Below, one piece after another: positions 25,815 to 33,576 of a stretch of 64,000 nt of DNA. The stretch spans positions 1 through 64,000 of the forward strand of contig CANIWM010000002.1 in NCBI GenBank assembly GCA_947471505.1, written 5' to 3'. Below the pieces are notes generated by a model. The model had not been told where the DNA came from and did not search any database. It worked only from the letters and a program-made list of their open reading frames with translations. The translations under genes were made by a program, and so were the position numbers. The DNA comes from Chthoniobacteraceae bacterium. Its GTDB lineage: Bacteria > Verrucomicrobiota > Verrucomicrobiia > Chthoniobacterales > Chthoniobacteraceae. Position 1 is the stretch's first letter, and every line of letters begins with the position of its first letter.

Positions 25815-27580
25815 ATGGAACGTCCGCACCGCCGCTCGACGGCAGCAGCAATGGCTTCACCGTGCCCGGCTACGACGAGGCTCCGTGGGCGCTCGCAGCG
25901 CAGCAGCTCCTTTATATCGAGACGGCGGCGCTGAATAATGCCGACGGATTCACCAAGTCCAGCGTCCTGCCCGGCATCACCACCACGCGCCCTCAGCAGA
26001 CGTATTACTTCCGCGCACACTTCACCTACAACGGTCCGCTCACCGGCGTCTCGCTCACCGCAAAAGTGATGTGCGACGACGGCGCGAACATTTACCTGAA
26101 CGGCGGCAGCCCCACGCCCATCCGCATGAATGCAGGCGCGACGGCCTACGCCGACCGCGCGAACGCCAGCGTCGGCGACGCCACCGTGCAGACCATCAGC
26201 ATCCCCGCCAGCGACCTCGTCCTCGGCGACAACGTCCTCGCCGTGTCCGTGCATCAGGCCAACGTGCAGACCGGCACGTCGCCGAGCAGCGACATCGTGT
26301 GGGGGATGAAACTCGACATCACGGTGACGACGACCTTCCCCATCGTCCCCGTCGTCCTCAACGAAGTGCTCGTCTCAAACACCGCGCTCCAAAACCCCGA
26401 CGGCTCCTACGCTGGCTGGGCCGAAATTATCAACCCCACGGCGCTCCCCATCGACATCGGCAACATGAGCCTCAGCGACGACGTGGCCGCGCCGAGGAAG
26501 TTCATTTTCCCCTCCCTTACTCTCCTCGCCGCCGGCGCGCGGCACATCGTGCAGTTTAATCCCCTCGCCGCTCCAAGCCCCACCAATACAGGCTGGGCAC
26601 TTTCTGCCGACGGCGGCACGCTGGGCTTTTACCACATCCCGGCGAATGCGGGCGCGCTCCACGACAGCATCGCCTTTGGGCGGCAGATTCCGAATTTCGC
26701 CGTGGGCCGCGTCCCGGATGCCAGCGGCGCATGGACCCTCACCGTCCCCTCGCGCGCCGGGCTGAATGTCGCCGCCGCGCTCGGGCAAGCGAACGATGTG
26801 AAGTTCAACGAATGGCGCTCCGATGCGAACGATTTCTTCGAGCTTCGCAACGGCGGCACGCTGCCCGTGGACATCGGCGGCAATTACCTCACCGACAGAC
26901 TCTCGCAGCAGTTCCAGTTTCCCATCCCGCCGCTGAGCTTCGTCGGCACGAGCGGGAACTCGCGCTGGCAGGCGTGGACGGCAGACGGCGCGTTCGCGCA
27001 TGGGCATGTCAATTTCTCCCTCCTGCCCACGGACTCGCTGGCGTTTTCCACCGCTGCCGGAGTCGTGCTCGATGTCGTCCCAACTATCGGCAGCCAGCCC
27101 GCCGGAGCCAGCGCCGGGCGTTTCCCGGAGGGCAGCACGACGGTCATCAACCTTGTCCCGACGCCCGGCACCGCGAACCAAGCGCAGACCGTCGATTCCG
27201 ATGGCGACGGCCTCCCCGACGATTGGGAGCTCGCCAACGGCATGAACCCCAACTCCGCAGCCGACGCCACGGCGGACTCCGAAGGCGACGGGCAGAGCAA
27301 CCTCGCCGAGTATCTCGCCGGGACGAATCCGCACTCGAGCGCCGACGTTTTCAAAGCCGAGCTGACTCCGCCTAGCCCCGGCGGCCTCATCATCCGCTTC
27401 ACCGCCATCGCCGGGAAAACATACACTGTCCAATATAAGACCACGCTCACCGACCCCACATGGCAGCGCGTCGGCGATGTCAGCGCGCAAGCCAGCACCG
27501 CCATCGTCGAAGTTCCCGACCCGACTGGTGCCACCGCAGCCCAGCGCTTCTACCGCATCGTCACCCCAGCCGTGCCGTAG
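25700..27580 (+). CDS. Same giant surface protein, C-terminal fragment after the frameshift
   Basis: The annotated start at 25700 is only the first available start. The true frame is open upstream to about 25514, where it reads HAAFDADGKPGDGPEHLDFK and DNVVYGPQRSDISEGL, the missing end of the preceding lamin-tail domain. Downstream are a galactose-binding-like segment (TYYFRAHFTYNGPL, DDGANIYLNGG) and two more lamin-tail domains (VVLNEVLVSNTALQ; VKFNEWRSDANDFFEL). A thrombospondin-3-like calcium stretch (DSDGDGLPDDWELANGM, DSEGDGQSNLAEYL) and a C-terminal beta domain ending RFYRIVTPAVP complete it. The last two are common at the ends of exported Verrucomicrobiota proteins. It probably has no separate translation signal. 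Confidence 0.85.
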   Translation: MATFNQPTPGGPNPAVAGTTSSTTTNLVPINQPWRYFVNGTSAPPLDGSSNGFTVPGYDEAPWALAAQQLLYIETAALNNADGFTKSSVLPGITTTRPQQTYYFRAHFTYNGPLTGVSLTAKVMCDDGANIYLNGGSPTPIRMNAGATAYADRANASVGDATVQTISIPASDLVLGDNVLAVSVHQANVQTGTSPSSDIVWGMKLDITVTTTFPIVPVVLNEVLVSNTALQNPDGSYAGWAEIINPTALPIDIGNMSLSDDVAAPRKFIFPSLTLLAAGARHIVQFNPLAAPSPTNTGWALSADGGTLGFYHIPANAGALHDSIAFGRQIPNFAVGRVPDASGAWTLTVPSRAGLNVAAALGQANDVKFNEWRSDANDFFELRNGGTLPVDIGGNYLTDRLSQQFQFPIPPLSFVGTSGNSRWQAWTADGAFAHGHVNFSLLPTDSLAFSTAAGVVLDVVPTIGSQPAGASAGRFPEGSTTVINLVPTPGTANQAQTVDSDGDGLPDDWELANGMNPNSAADATADSEGDGQSNLAEYLAGTNPHSSADVFKAELTPPSPGGLIIRFTAIAGKTYTVQYKTTLTDPTWQRVGDVSAQASTAIVEVPDPTGATAAQRFYRIVTPAVP

Positions 27581-27592
27581 GTGCTTTGGCCT

Positions 27593-28786
27593 TTAGTATT
27601 TGGGGAAGGCGGGGTCGATGCGCTCGGCCCAGGCTTCGTAGCCGCGTTCGACGTTCCAGGCGCGGGTGAAGCCGGCTTCGTGGAGCATTTTCACCGCATG
27701 GGCGGAGCGGGCTCCGTTTTTGCAAATGAGGATGGTGTCTTCGGCGGAGTCTAGCTCGCTCATGCGGGCGGGGAGTTGCGCGATGGGGATGAGCGTGGCT
27801 CCGGCGAGGCCGCAGATGTCGCGCTCGTAGGATTCACGGACGTCTATGAAGCGGAACTTTGCGCCGGTATCGAGGCGGGCTTTGAGGTCCTCGACGGTGA
27901 TGTGTGGGACTTTGGCTTCTTCCTCCTGCTTGGCTCGCGCTTGGGGGAGGCCGCAGAATTGATCGTAGTCAATGAGATCGGTGATGGTCGGCGAAGGCCC
28001 GCAGAGTGGGCACTTCGGGTCTTTGCGCAGTTTGAATTCGCGGAACCTCATCGCCAGCGCGTCGAAGTTCATCAGCCGCCCGATGAGCGGCTCGCCGATG
28101 CCGCAGATGAGTTTGACGGCTTCGACGGCTTGCATCACGCCGATGATTCCTGGCAGCACGCCGAGGACGCCGCCCTCTGCGCACGTCGGCACTTCGCCCG
28201 GTGGCGGGGGCTCGGGGAACATGCAGCGGTAGCACGGCCCGCCGAGGCGTGGGGCGAAGACGGTGCATTGTCCGTCGAAGCGGAAGATGCTGCCATAGAC
28301 GTTCACTTTGCCCGTGAGGAAGCAGAGGTCGTTGGTGAGGTAGCGCGTCTGGAAGTTGTCGGTGCCATCAATGATGATGTCGAAGGGCTCGGCGATCTTG
28401 CGCGCGTTTTCGGAGGTGAAGAGGGTTTCGTAAATGTCCACTTGCACGTTGGGGTTGATGTCGCGGATGCGCTCACGGGCGGATTTGCATTTGCTGCGCC
28501 CGACATCTTTGGTGCCGTGGATGACTTGGCGCTGAAGGTTTGAGAAATCAACGACGTCGCTATCCACGATGCCGATGCGCCCGATGCCGGCGGCGGCGAG
28601 GTAGAGCAAAATCGGGGAGCCAAGCCCGCCTGCGCCGATGCAGAGGATGCTGGCGGCTTTCAGCTTTTTCTGCCCGTCGAGGGTGACTTCGGGCATGATG
28701 AGGTGACGGGAATAGCGGGCGATCTCGTCGTTGCTGAACTCGACGTTCGCGCTGCGCGAAGGGTCGAGGATACTTGGATATGGCAT
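27593..28786 (-). CDS. moeB: MoeB/ThiF-type sulfur-carrier adenylyltransferase fused to rhodanese
   Basis: Activates a small sulfur-carrier protein (MoaD or ThiS type) by C-terminal adenylation, then can pass sulfur through the rhodanese domain. In the 397-residue protein, residues 15-270 are the E1-like domain with CIGAGGLGSP (nucleotide loop 51-56), zinc cysteines C185/C188 and C259/C262, and C202 in PTCAEGGVLG. Residues 295-397 are the rhodanese domain with active-site loop CKNGARS (C355). This MoeZ-like fusion serves molybdopterin, thiamine or cysteine synthesis in different bacteria; no carrier gene lies nearby to decide. It converges on the giant surface-protein gene 12 bp away. Confidence 0.92.
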   Translation of the reverse strand: MPYPSILDPSRSANVEFSNDEIARYSRHLIMPEVTLDGQKKLKAASILCIGAGGLGSPILLYLAAAGIGRIGIVDSDVVDFSNLQRQVIHGTKDVGRSKCKSARERIRDINPNVQVDIYETLFTSENARKIAEPFDIIIDGTDNFQTRYLTNDLCFLTGKVNVYGSIFRFDGQCTVFAPRLGGPCYRCMFPEPPPPGEVPTCAEGGVLGVLPGIIGVMQAVEAVKLICGIGEPLIGRLMNFDALAMRFREFKLRKDPKCPLCGPSPTITDLIDYDQFCGLPQARAKQEEEAKVPHITVEDLKARLDTGAKFRFIDVRESYERDICGLAGATLIPIAQLPARMSELDSAEDTILICKNGARSAHAVKMLHEAGFTRAWNVERGYEAWAERIDPAFPKY

Positions 28787-28853
28787 GGTGCGTTTGCGGT
28801 AAAAATGGGGCGAGACTGTAGCGGGCCGATCTTTCTCGGCAATCGGTTTCCTG

Positions 28854-30092
28854 CTATTCCTCGATGCGGTAAAGCGCCGTCTTGGTTCGGACGATGAGCG
28901 CTTTTCCTACGACGGCGGGGGAGGCCATGCAGCCGTCGGTGAGGCGGTTAGAGGCGAGCTGTTTATAGGTGTCGCCAGGGGCGAAGACGTCGGTGCGGCC
29001 CCACGCGTCGAAGCAGTAGATGCGGCCATCGGCGAGGAGCGGCGTGGATGCGAAGTCGCCGCCGACACGGCTCTGCCAGATGACTTCGCCGGTGGCGGCG
29101 TTCAGGCAGGTGCCTGTCGCGCCGTTGAGCGTATAGACGCGGTCGCCGACGACGAGCGGGGTGGATTCAGTGGGCGCTCCTTTGATTTGCTTCCAGAGGA
29201 TGTGGGAGCCCGTGGCGTCGCCTGTCGCGCCGCCGAGCTTGATGGCCCACAGTTCCGCTTTCATGAAGCCGGTGGAGATGTAGAGCGTCTTGCCGTCGGT
29301 CTGCGGCATGGGGACGTTGGAAAAGCCGGGGTAGTTTACGAACCACAGTTCTTTGCCCGTGGCGGGGTCGAGCGAGTAGAGCCGCTGTGCGCCGGTGGCG
29401 ACGCTCTGGAGCTGGCCATCGACGGGCAGAACGAAGGGCGTGCCGTAGGCTTTGTGCATGTCGGTGGGCTTCTGCGCGAGCTGGGCTTTGCCGCTGCGCT
29501 CGGTCTTCCAGACGAGCTTGCCGTCGGCCTTGCTGAGGGCCGCTCCGAATTGCACATCGATGCCGTCGCACGCAAAGAGGAGCAGGTCGGCGGTTCCCGA
29601 GACGCTGGCACCGGGGCCGTTTTGGGTATCCCATTTCAGCTCGCGGTTGGCCCAGAGCTTTGCGCCGTCTTTGGTGGAAAGACACGCCGTCCCCGACGGG
29701 CCAAACGTGACGTAAAGGCGGTCGCCTTCGAGCCAAGGTGTCGGAGATGCGTGGCTGTTGCGCTTGTGCTTCACCGGCGGTTCGGCGTTTGCGAAGACCT
29801 CCACATCCCACAGGATTTTGCCCGTGGCTAAATCAACGCTTAGCGTGCGCAGCGAGCGCCCGTCATCCAGCGAGGTGGTGCAGTAGATACGCCCTCCGCC
29901 CACGACTGGTGAAGACCAGCCTTCGCCGGGAAGGGGCGTCTTCCACTTGATGTTCTTTTTCTCGCTCCACTCCAGCGGCAGCCCTTTGGCGGGTGTGTGG
30001 TTATTCCCCTCGGGTCCGAGAAAGCGCGGCCATTCATCGGCGGAATGTGCGACGGCGGCGACGGCGGCGAAAAGGATGCAATGGCGAATCAT
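28854..30092 (-). CDS. Secreted PQQ-like beta-propeller protein
   Basis: A 412-residue protein with a signal peptide (MIRHCILFAAVAAVAHSA) and a single PQQ-type propeller. Repeated blade motifs are VDLATGKILWDVEV, SKADGKLVWKTERS, LDPATGKELWFVN and LNAATGEVIWQSRV. EWPRFLGPEGNNHTP near the N-terminus is a signature of the Planctomycetota/Verrucomicrobiota class of these proteins. It starts 2 bp after the speA stop, so the two are probably co-transcribed although they act in different compartments. Substrate or partner unknown. Confidence 0.88.
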   Translation of the reverse strand: MIRHCILFAAVAAVAHSADEWPRFLGPEGNNHTPAKGLPLEWSEKKNIKWKTPLPGEGWSSPVVGGGRIYCTTSLDDGRSLRTLSVDLATGKILWDVEVFANAEPPVKHKRNSHASPTPWLEGDRLYVTFGPSGTACLSTKDGAKLWANRELKWDTQNGPGASVSGTADLLLFACDGIDVQFGAALSKADGKLVWKTERSGKAQLAQKPTDMHKAYGTPFVLPVDGQLQSVATGAQRLYSLDPATGKELWFVNYPGFSNVPMPQTDGKTLYISTGFMKAELWAIKLGGATGDATGSHILWKQIKGAPTESTPLVVGDRVYTLNGATGTCLNAATGEVIWQSRVGGDFASTPLLADGRIYCFDAWGRTDVFAPGDTYKQLASNRLTDGCMASPAVVGKALIVRTKTALYRIEE

Positions 30093-30094
30093 GG

Positions 30095-32023
30095 TTACTT
30101 AGTCCCGTTTGAGAACGACAGATACGTGTAGCCCTTCAACGCCTTCTCGTAGCTGTTAAGGAGACGGATGGCTTCCGCCGGCCGCATGAGGTCCTTCTTA
30201 ATGGCCGCATCGACCTGCGCTTTCATCAGCCGGTTCAGCTCCGCTTCGTCCCACTGCGTCATCGCGAGGACGCTCGCAATCGTGCTGCCTTCCAGCGTTT
30301 CTTCGATATACCAGCCGCAAGGCTCGTCGGCATCGAGGAAGACATGCGCTTCATTCACACGACCGAAGAGGTTGTGGAAATCGCCCATGATGTCCTGATA
30401 CGCGCCCATCAAAAAGCAGCCGATGTAGTAAGGCTCGCCGGGCACAAGCCGATGGAGCGGGAGCGTGTCGCGCACGTCTTGCAGGTCGATGAACTTGCTC
30501 ACTTTCCCATCCGAGTCGCACGTGATGTCCACAAGCGTCGCCGCGCGATCCGGCGCGACGTCGAGATGATGCACAGGCATGATCGGGAAGAGCTGCCCGA
30601 GCGCCCAATGGTCCAGCATGCTTTGGAAAACGGAGAAGTTGCAGACGTATTGATCCGCCAGAGCGATCTCGAGTTCCTTCACTTCCTCCGGGATGTATTT
30701 CATCCCGTCGCTGTGCTGCACGACCTCCCGTGCGATCTGCCAGAAGATGGTCTCAATGCGCGCCTTCGCCTCGAGTTCGAGCAGCCCAAGGTCGAACATC
30801 GCCTGCGCCTTTTCCTTCGCTTCCTGCGCGTCATGGAGCGTCTCCATGCGGTTCTGTTTCGTGAGCCCCTTCTTGTATTCGAGCATCTCCGTGACGAGCT
30901 TCGGGTCCGCAGCGGAAGGAGTCACCGCGATGATACCGCGCTCTTTTTCGATGGAACCAAACGCCTCCACTAGCAGCACACTATGGTGCGCGACGATGGC
31001 ACGACCGCTCTCGCTCACGATCGTCGGGTGCGCGATCTTTTCGTCGTCGCAGACCTCCATGATATTCCACACGACATCGCGTGCATATTCCTGGAGCGAG
31101 TAATTCGTCGAGCTGTCGAACGCAGTGCGCGAGCCGTCATAGTCCACGCCCAGTCCGCCGCCGCAGTCTATGTAGCCGAGCTCGTGGCCCATCTTCACGA
31201 GCTTGGCGTAAAAGCGCGCGCCTTCGCGAACCGCACGTTTGATTGTCCCGATGTCCGGCACCTGCGAGCCCACGTGGAAATGCACGAGCTTCAAGCAATG
31301 CGCGAGTCCCGCCGCCTTCAGCGTCTCGCTCGCCACGACGAGGTCCGCCGTGCTGAGACCAAACTTCGCATTCTCTCCCCCGCTCAGCGCCCACTTGCCC
31401 GCGCCCTTCGCCATCAGCCGCACACGCACGCCGATCCACGGCTCCACGCCCACTTCGCGGGCGACGGCGAGGATTTGCGCAAGCTCCTCCAGCTTCTCCA
31501 CGACGAGGATGACGCGCTTGCCGAGCCGCGTGCCGAGCAGCGCATTCTGGATGAACTGGCTGTCTTTATATCCGTTGCAAATGATGAGCGACTCCGGGTC
31601 CCGATGAATCGCCATCGCTGCGAGAAGCTCCGGCTTGCTGCCCGCCTCGATCCCAAAATGGAACGCCTCACCCGCCAGCATGATCTCCTCCACCACTTCC
31701 TGGAGCTGGTTCACTTTGATCGGGAAAACCCCGCGATACACATTGTTGTATTTGAACTCCTCGATCGCCGAGCCAAACGCCTTGTTGATCGTCTGCACGC
31801 GATGCTGGAGCAGGTCCTGAAACCGCAGCACCATCGGGAAGCTCAGCCCCTGCGCCTTCGCCTCCGCGACGAGGTCCATGATGTCAATCGGCGTCGAAGT
31901 ATCCAGCGTGGGAAAGATCTGCACGTTGCCCGCCTCGTTGATGCCGAAGTACCCGGCTCCCCAACGGTCGATGTTATAAAGTGAAATGGCTGCGGGAATG
32001 TCCCAAGGCTGCGGTTGCTGCAT
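30095..32023 (-). CDS. speA: Biosynthetic arginine decarboxylase
   Basis: PLP enzyme converting arginine to agmatine, the first step of the agmatine route to polyamines. The 642-residue length matches the SpeA (fold-III, biosynthetic) class. The PLP lysine is K103 in GVFPIKVNQLQ; other family blocks are FHFGIEAGSKPEL, LVHFHVGSQV, YIDCGGGLGVDYDGS, VSESGRAIVAHHSVLLV and the C-terminal FHNLFGRVNEAHVF. The ATG at 32023 (MQQPQPWDIP) was chosen; the frame upstream to 32116 lacks homology. No speB is seen in the window. Confidence 0.95.
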   Translation of the reverse strand: MQQPQPWDIPAAISLYNIDRWGAGYFGINEAGNVQIFPTLDTSTPIDIMDLVAEAKAQGLSFPMVLRFQDLLQHRVQTINKAFGSAIEEFKYNNVYRGVFPIKVNQLQEVVEEIMLAGEAFHFGIEAGSKPELLAAMAIHRDPESLIICNGYKDSQFIQNALLGTRLGKRVILVVEKLEELAQILAVAREVGVEPWIGVRVRLMAKGAGKWALSGGENAKFGLSTADLVVASETLKAAGLAHCLKLVHFHVGSQVPDIGTIKRAVREGARFYAKLVKMGHELGYIDCGGGLGVDYDGSRTAFDSSTNYSLQEYARDVVWNIMEVCDDEKIAHPTIVSESGRAIVAHHSVLLVEAFGSIEKERGIIAVTPSAADPKLVTEMLEYKKGLTKQNRMETLHDAQEAKEKAQAMFDLGLLELEAKARIETIFWQIAREVVQHSDGMKYIPEEVKELEIALADQYVCNFSVFQSMLDHWALGQLFPIMPVHHLDVAPDRAATLVDITCDSDGKVSKFIDLQDVRDTLPLHRLVPGEPYYIGCFLMGAYQDIMGDFHNLFGRVNEAHVFLDADEPCGWYIEETLEGSTIASVLAMTQWDEAELNRLMKAQVDAAIKKDLMRPAEAIRLLNSYEKALKGYTYLSFSNGTK

Positions 32024-32250
32024 TAATGTAAATTGAGAGCGCGCGATTAAGGGATTCTCACCGCGTGTGCAACCGCTGCTTTGAAAAATCTCTGCGCGCG
32101 AAACTCGACGGCTCATGTCCGGCCTGAACGGTACAGCTCCGTGGAGTTCTTGGACGTGGAACCCGGTTAGATGCGATTGCCATGAATGCGCAATGTTCGA
32201 CGCATTGAAACAACCGCTCGCTATCCGCTGACCGTAGGACAGAGTAAGCC

Positions 32251-32448
32251 ATGATCTATGAACGTTTTCCGCAACTCCATTCGCTTAGCGCGGAAGAGAA
32301 AGTTGCGCTTGCTGAAGAGTTGGTAGCGGAGGCCGCCAAGGCTTCAGCACGAGTCGCGAGAGTCGTGCCGGGCCTTTTGGCGAGGGACCCATCGCGCTTA
32401 TCGAGGATGGAACCAGACTGGAAGACGAAGGGGAGAAAAGACGTATGA
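32251..32448 (+). CDS. Small hypothetical protein (65 residues), possibly antitoxin-like or frameshifted
   Basis: Begins MIYERFPQLHSLSAEEKVAL, with an amphipathic helix (LSAEEKVALAEELVAEAAK) that loosely recalls small addiction-module antitoxins. The last 25 residues look unstructured. From about 32367 another frame stays open, without a stop, into the next gene, so a frameshift fusing the two is possible. Its stop overlaps the next start in an ATGA arrangement (32445-32448). Function unknown. Confidence 0.5.
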   Translation: MIYERFPQLHSLSAEEKVALAEELVAEAAKASARVARVVPGLLARDPSRLSRMEPDWKTKGRKDV

Positions 32449-32669
32449 AGCTAGAACAAGGACAGATTTGGAAACAGGGTGCCGAGTATTTTCGGATCAC
32501 GAAATGGGCGAGGACCGAGATCGTTTACAAGGCGATGACCGACCCGCTTTCTAAGAGCGGAGAGCTGAAGACGGTGACGAAAAAGGAGTTCTGTCGGCTC
32601 ATCAAGGGCGCGGAACTTTTGGCAAATGGGAAGCCGCTTCCTGCGCCCGTGGAAGAGGCTGGATCGTAG
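32445..32669 (+). CDS. Small conserved-looking hypothetical protein (74 residues)
   Basis: Begins MKLEQGQIWKQGAEYFRITK and contains VYKAMTDPLSKSGELKTVTK followed by KEFCRLIKGAELL. The layout of short beta strands then a helix looks like a compact folded domain, and its codon use resembles real genes here. I recall similar hypotheticals in Verrucomicrobiota but cannot name a family. It is coupled by overlap to the preceding small gene and converges on phnA with 6 bp between stops. Confidence 0.65.
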   Translation: MKLEQGQIWKQGAEYFRITKWARTEIVYKAMTDPLSKSGELKTVTKKEFCRLIKGAELLANGKPLPAPVEEAGS

Positions 32670-32675
32670 GCGCAG

Positions 32676-33002
32676 TCAGGCTTTCTTTACGAAGCACGCC
32701 TTGAGGCCGATGGCGACGCCGTCGATCTTGCACGAGATTTCGTGGTCACCGTCCACGAGGCGGATGGGCTTGGACTTCGTGCCTCCTTTAAGCACTTGCG
32801 ACGAGCCTTTGAGCGGCAGGTCTTTGATGAGCACTACGCAATCACCATCCACGAGCACGTTGCCGTGGGCATCTTTGACGACGCGGGCCTTTTCGGTCTC
32901 GGGCTCTTTGTCCCACTCGTGGCCGCAGGTGACGCACTCCCAGCGTTCCGGGAGGTCGAGGACATCGTTCATTTCACACATCGGACAGGCTGGTTTGCTC
33001 AT
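32676..33002 (-). CDS. yjdM: PhnA/YjdM-family zinc-ribbon protein
   Basis: A 108-residue protein: an N-terminal zinc ribbon (CPMCEMNDVL and WECVTCGHEW, CxxC pairs) followed by the PhnA SH3-like domain (VVKDAHGNVLVDGDCVVLIK, LKGSSQVLKGGTKSK). E. coli YjdM (formerly PhnA) is named from the phosphonate locus but is not needed for phosphonate use; its role is unclear. The start ATG at 33002 gives the canonical N-terminus MSKPACPMC; a longer frame to 33098 adds non-family residues. Confidence 0.92.
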   Translation of the reverse strand: MSKPACPMCEMNDVLDLPERWECVTCGHEWDKEPETEKARVVKDAHGNVLVDGDCVVLIKDLPLKGSSQVLKGGTKSKPIRLVDGDHEISCKIDGVAIGLKACFVKKA

Positions 33003-33099
33003 AGCGACGCACGATAATCGGACAGTGGGCGGGAACTCAATCGTGCAATAGTAAATCCCGTCCTCGCTATTATTTGAGGAGCCGTCATGCTCCCACACT

Positions 33100-33249
33100 A
33101 TGGCACAACCAAACTATTCTTTTGAGAAGCGTCGGCGTGAGATCGAGAAGAAGGCGAAAAAGGCTGAAAAGCTGAAACGCAAAAATGAACCAGCGACTCC
33201 CGAGACGGCGGAGGGGACACCCACGCCGCCCGCGACCGAGCCCGCTTAG
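33100..33249 (+). CDS. Small highly charged conserved protein (49 residues)
   Basis: The ATG at 33100 opens a 49-codon frame to TAG at 33247-33249. It begins MAQPNYSFEKRRREIEKKAK, continues with Lys/Glu helix, and ends in a Pro/Thr tail (TPPATEPA). Very short proteins with an NYSFEKR start and a Lys-rich helix are conserved in many Gram-negative bacteria (recalled, not searched). It is divergent from phnA with 97 bp between starts, enough for two promoters. Function unknown. Confidence 0.7.
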   Translation: MAQPNYSFEKRRREIEKKAKKAEKLKRKNEPATPETAEGTPTPPATEPA

Positions 33250-33576
33250 TCGCGCGCTCGGAGAGCTAAAACGAACATCCGTATCAGAATCCTGGCCAGT
33301 CAGGATTCCGATGCGCCGTTATCCAGAAGAGAAGGCGATTCACCGCGACGACTCGGGCAGCGACGTCGGTTTCGTCCGTCAGCAGATGGACGGACTCGGC
33401 GCTCTCGGTCGAGAACGCGCGCATACTAAAACGCGTTCTCCGGCTGCTCGGGTCAAAGTCCCAATGCGAATGTTACAACCCGAAAAAACGCGCCTCTTGA
33501 TGAACTTTCCGTGGGAAATGCAAGTTTGTGTGAAGTCGCGCTTGAATGATTCCGAGCGAAAGCCGACACAGCACCC
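33250..33576. other. Intergenic region before pilB with two inverted repeats
   Basis: The 327 bp hold no convincing gene. A hairpin at 33283-33312 (GAATCCTG...CAGGATTC, 6-nt loop) follows the small gene but lacks a T-run. A perfect 9-bp inverted repeat GAGAACGCG/CGCGTTCTC lies at 33411-33440, about 137 bp ahead of pilB, and could be an operator. The rest presumably contains the pilB promoter. Confidence 0.45.
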
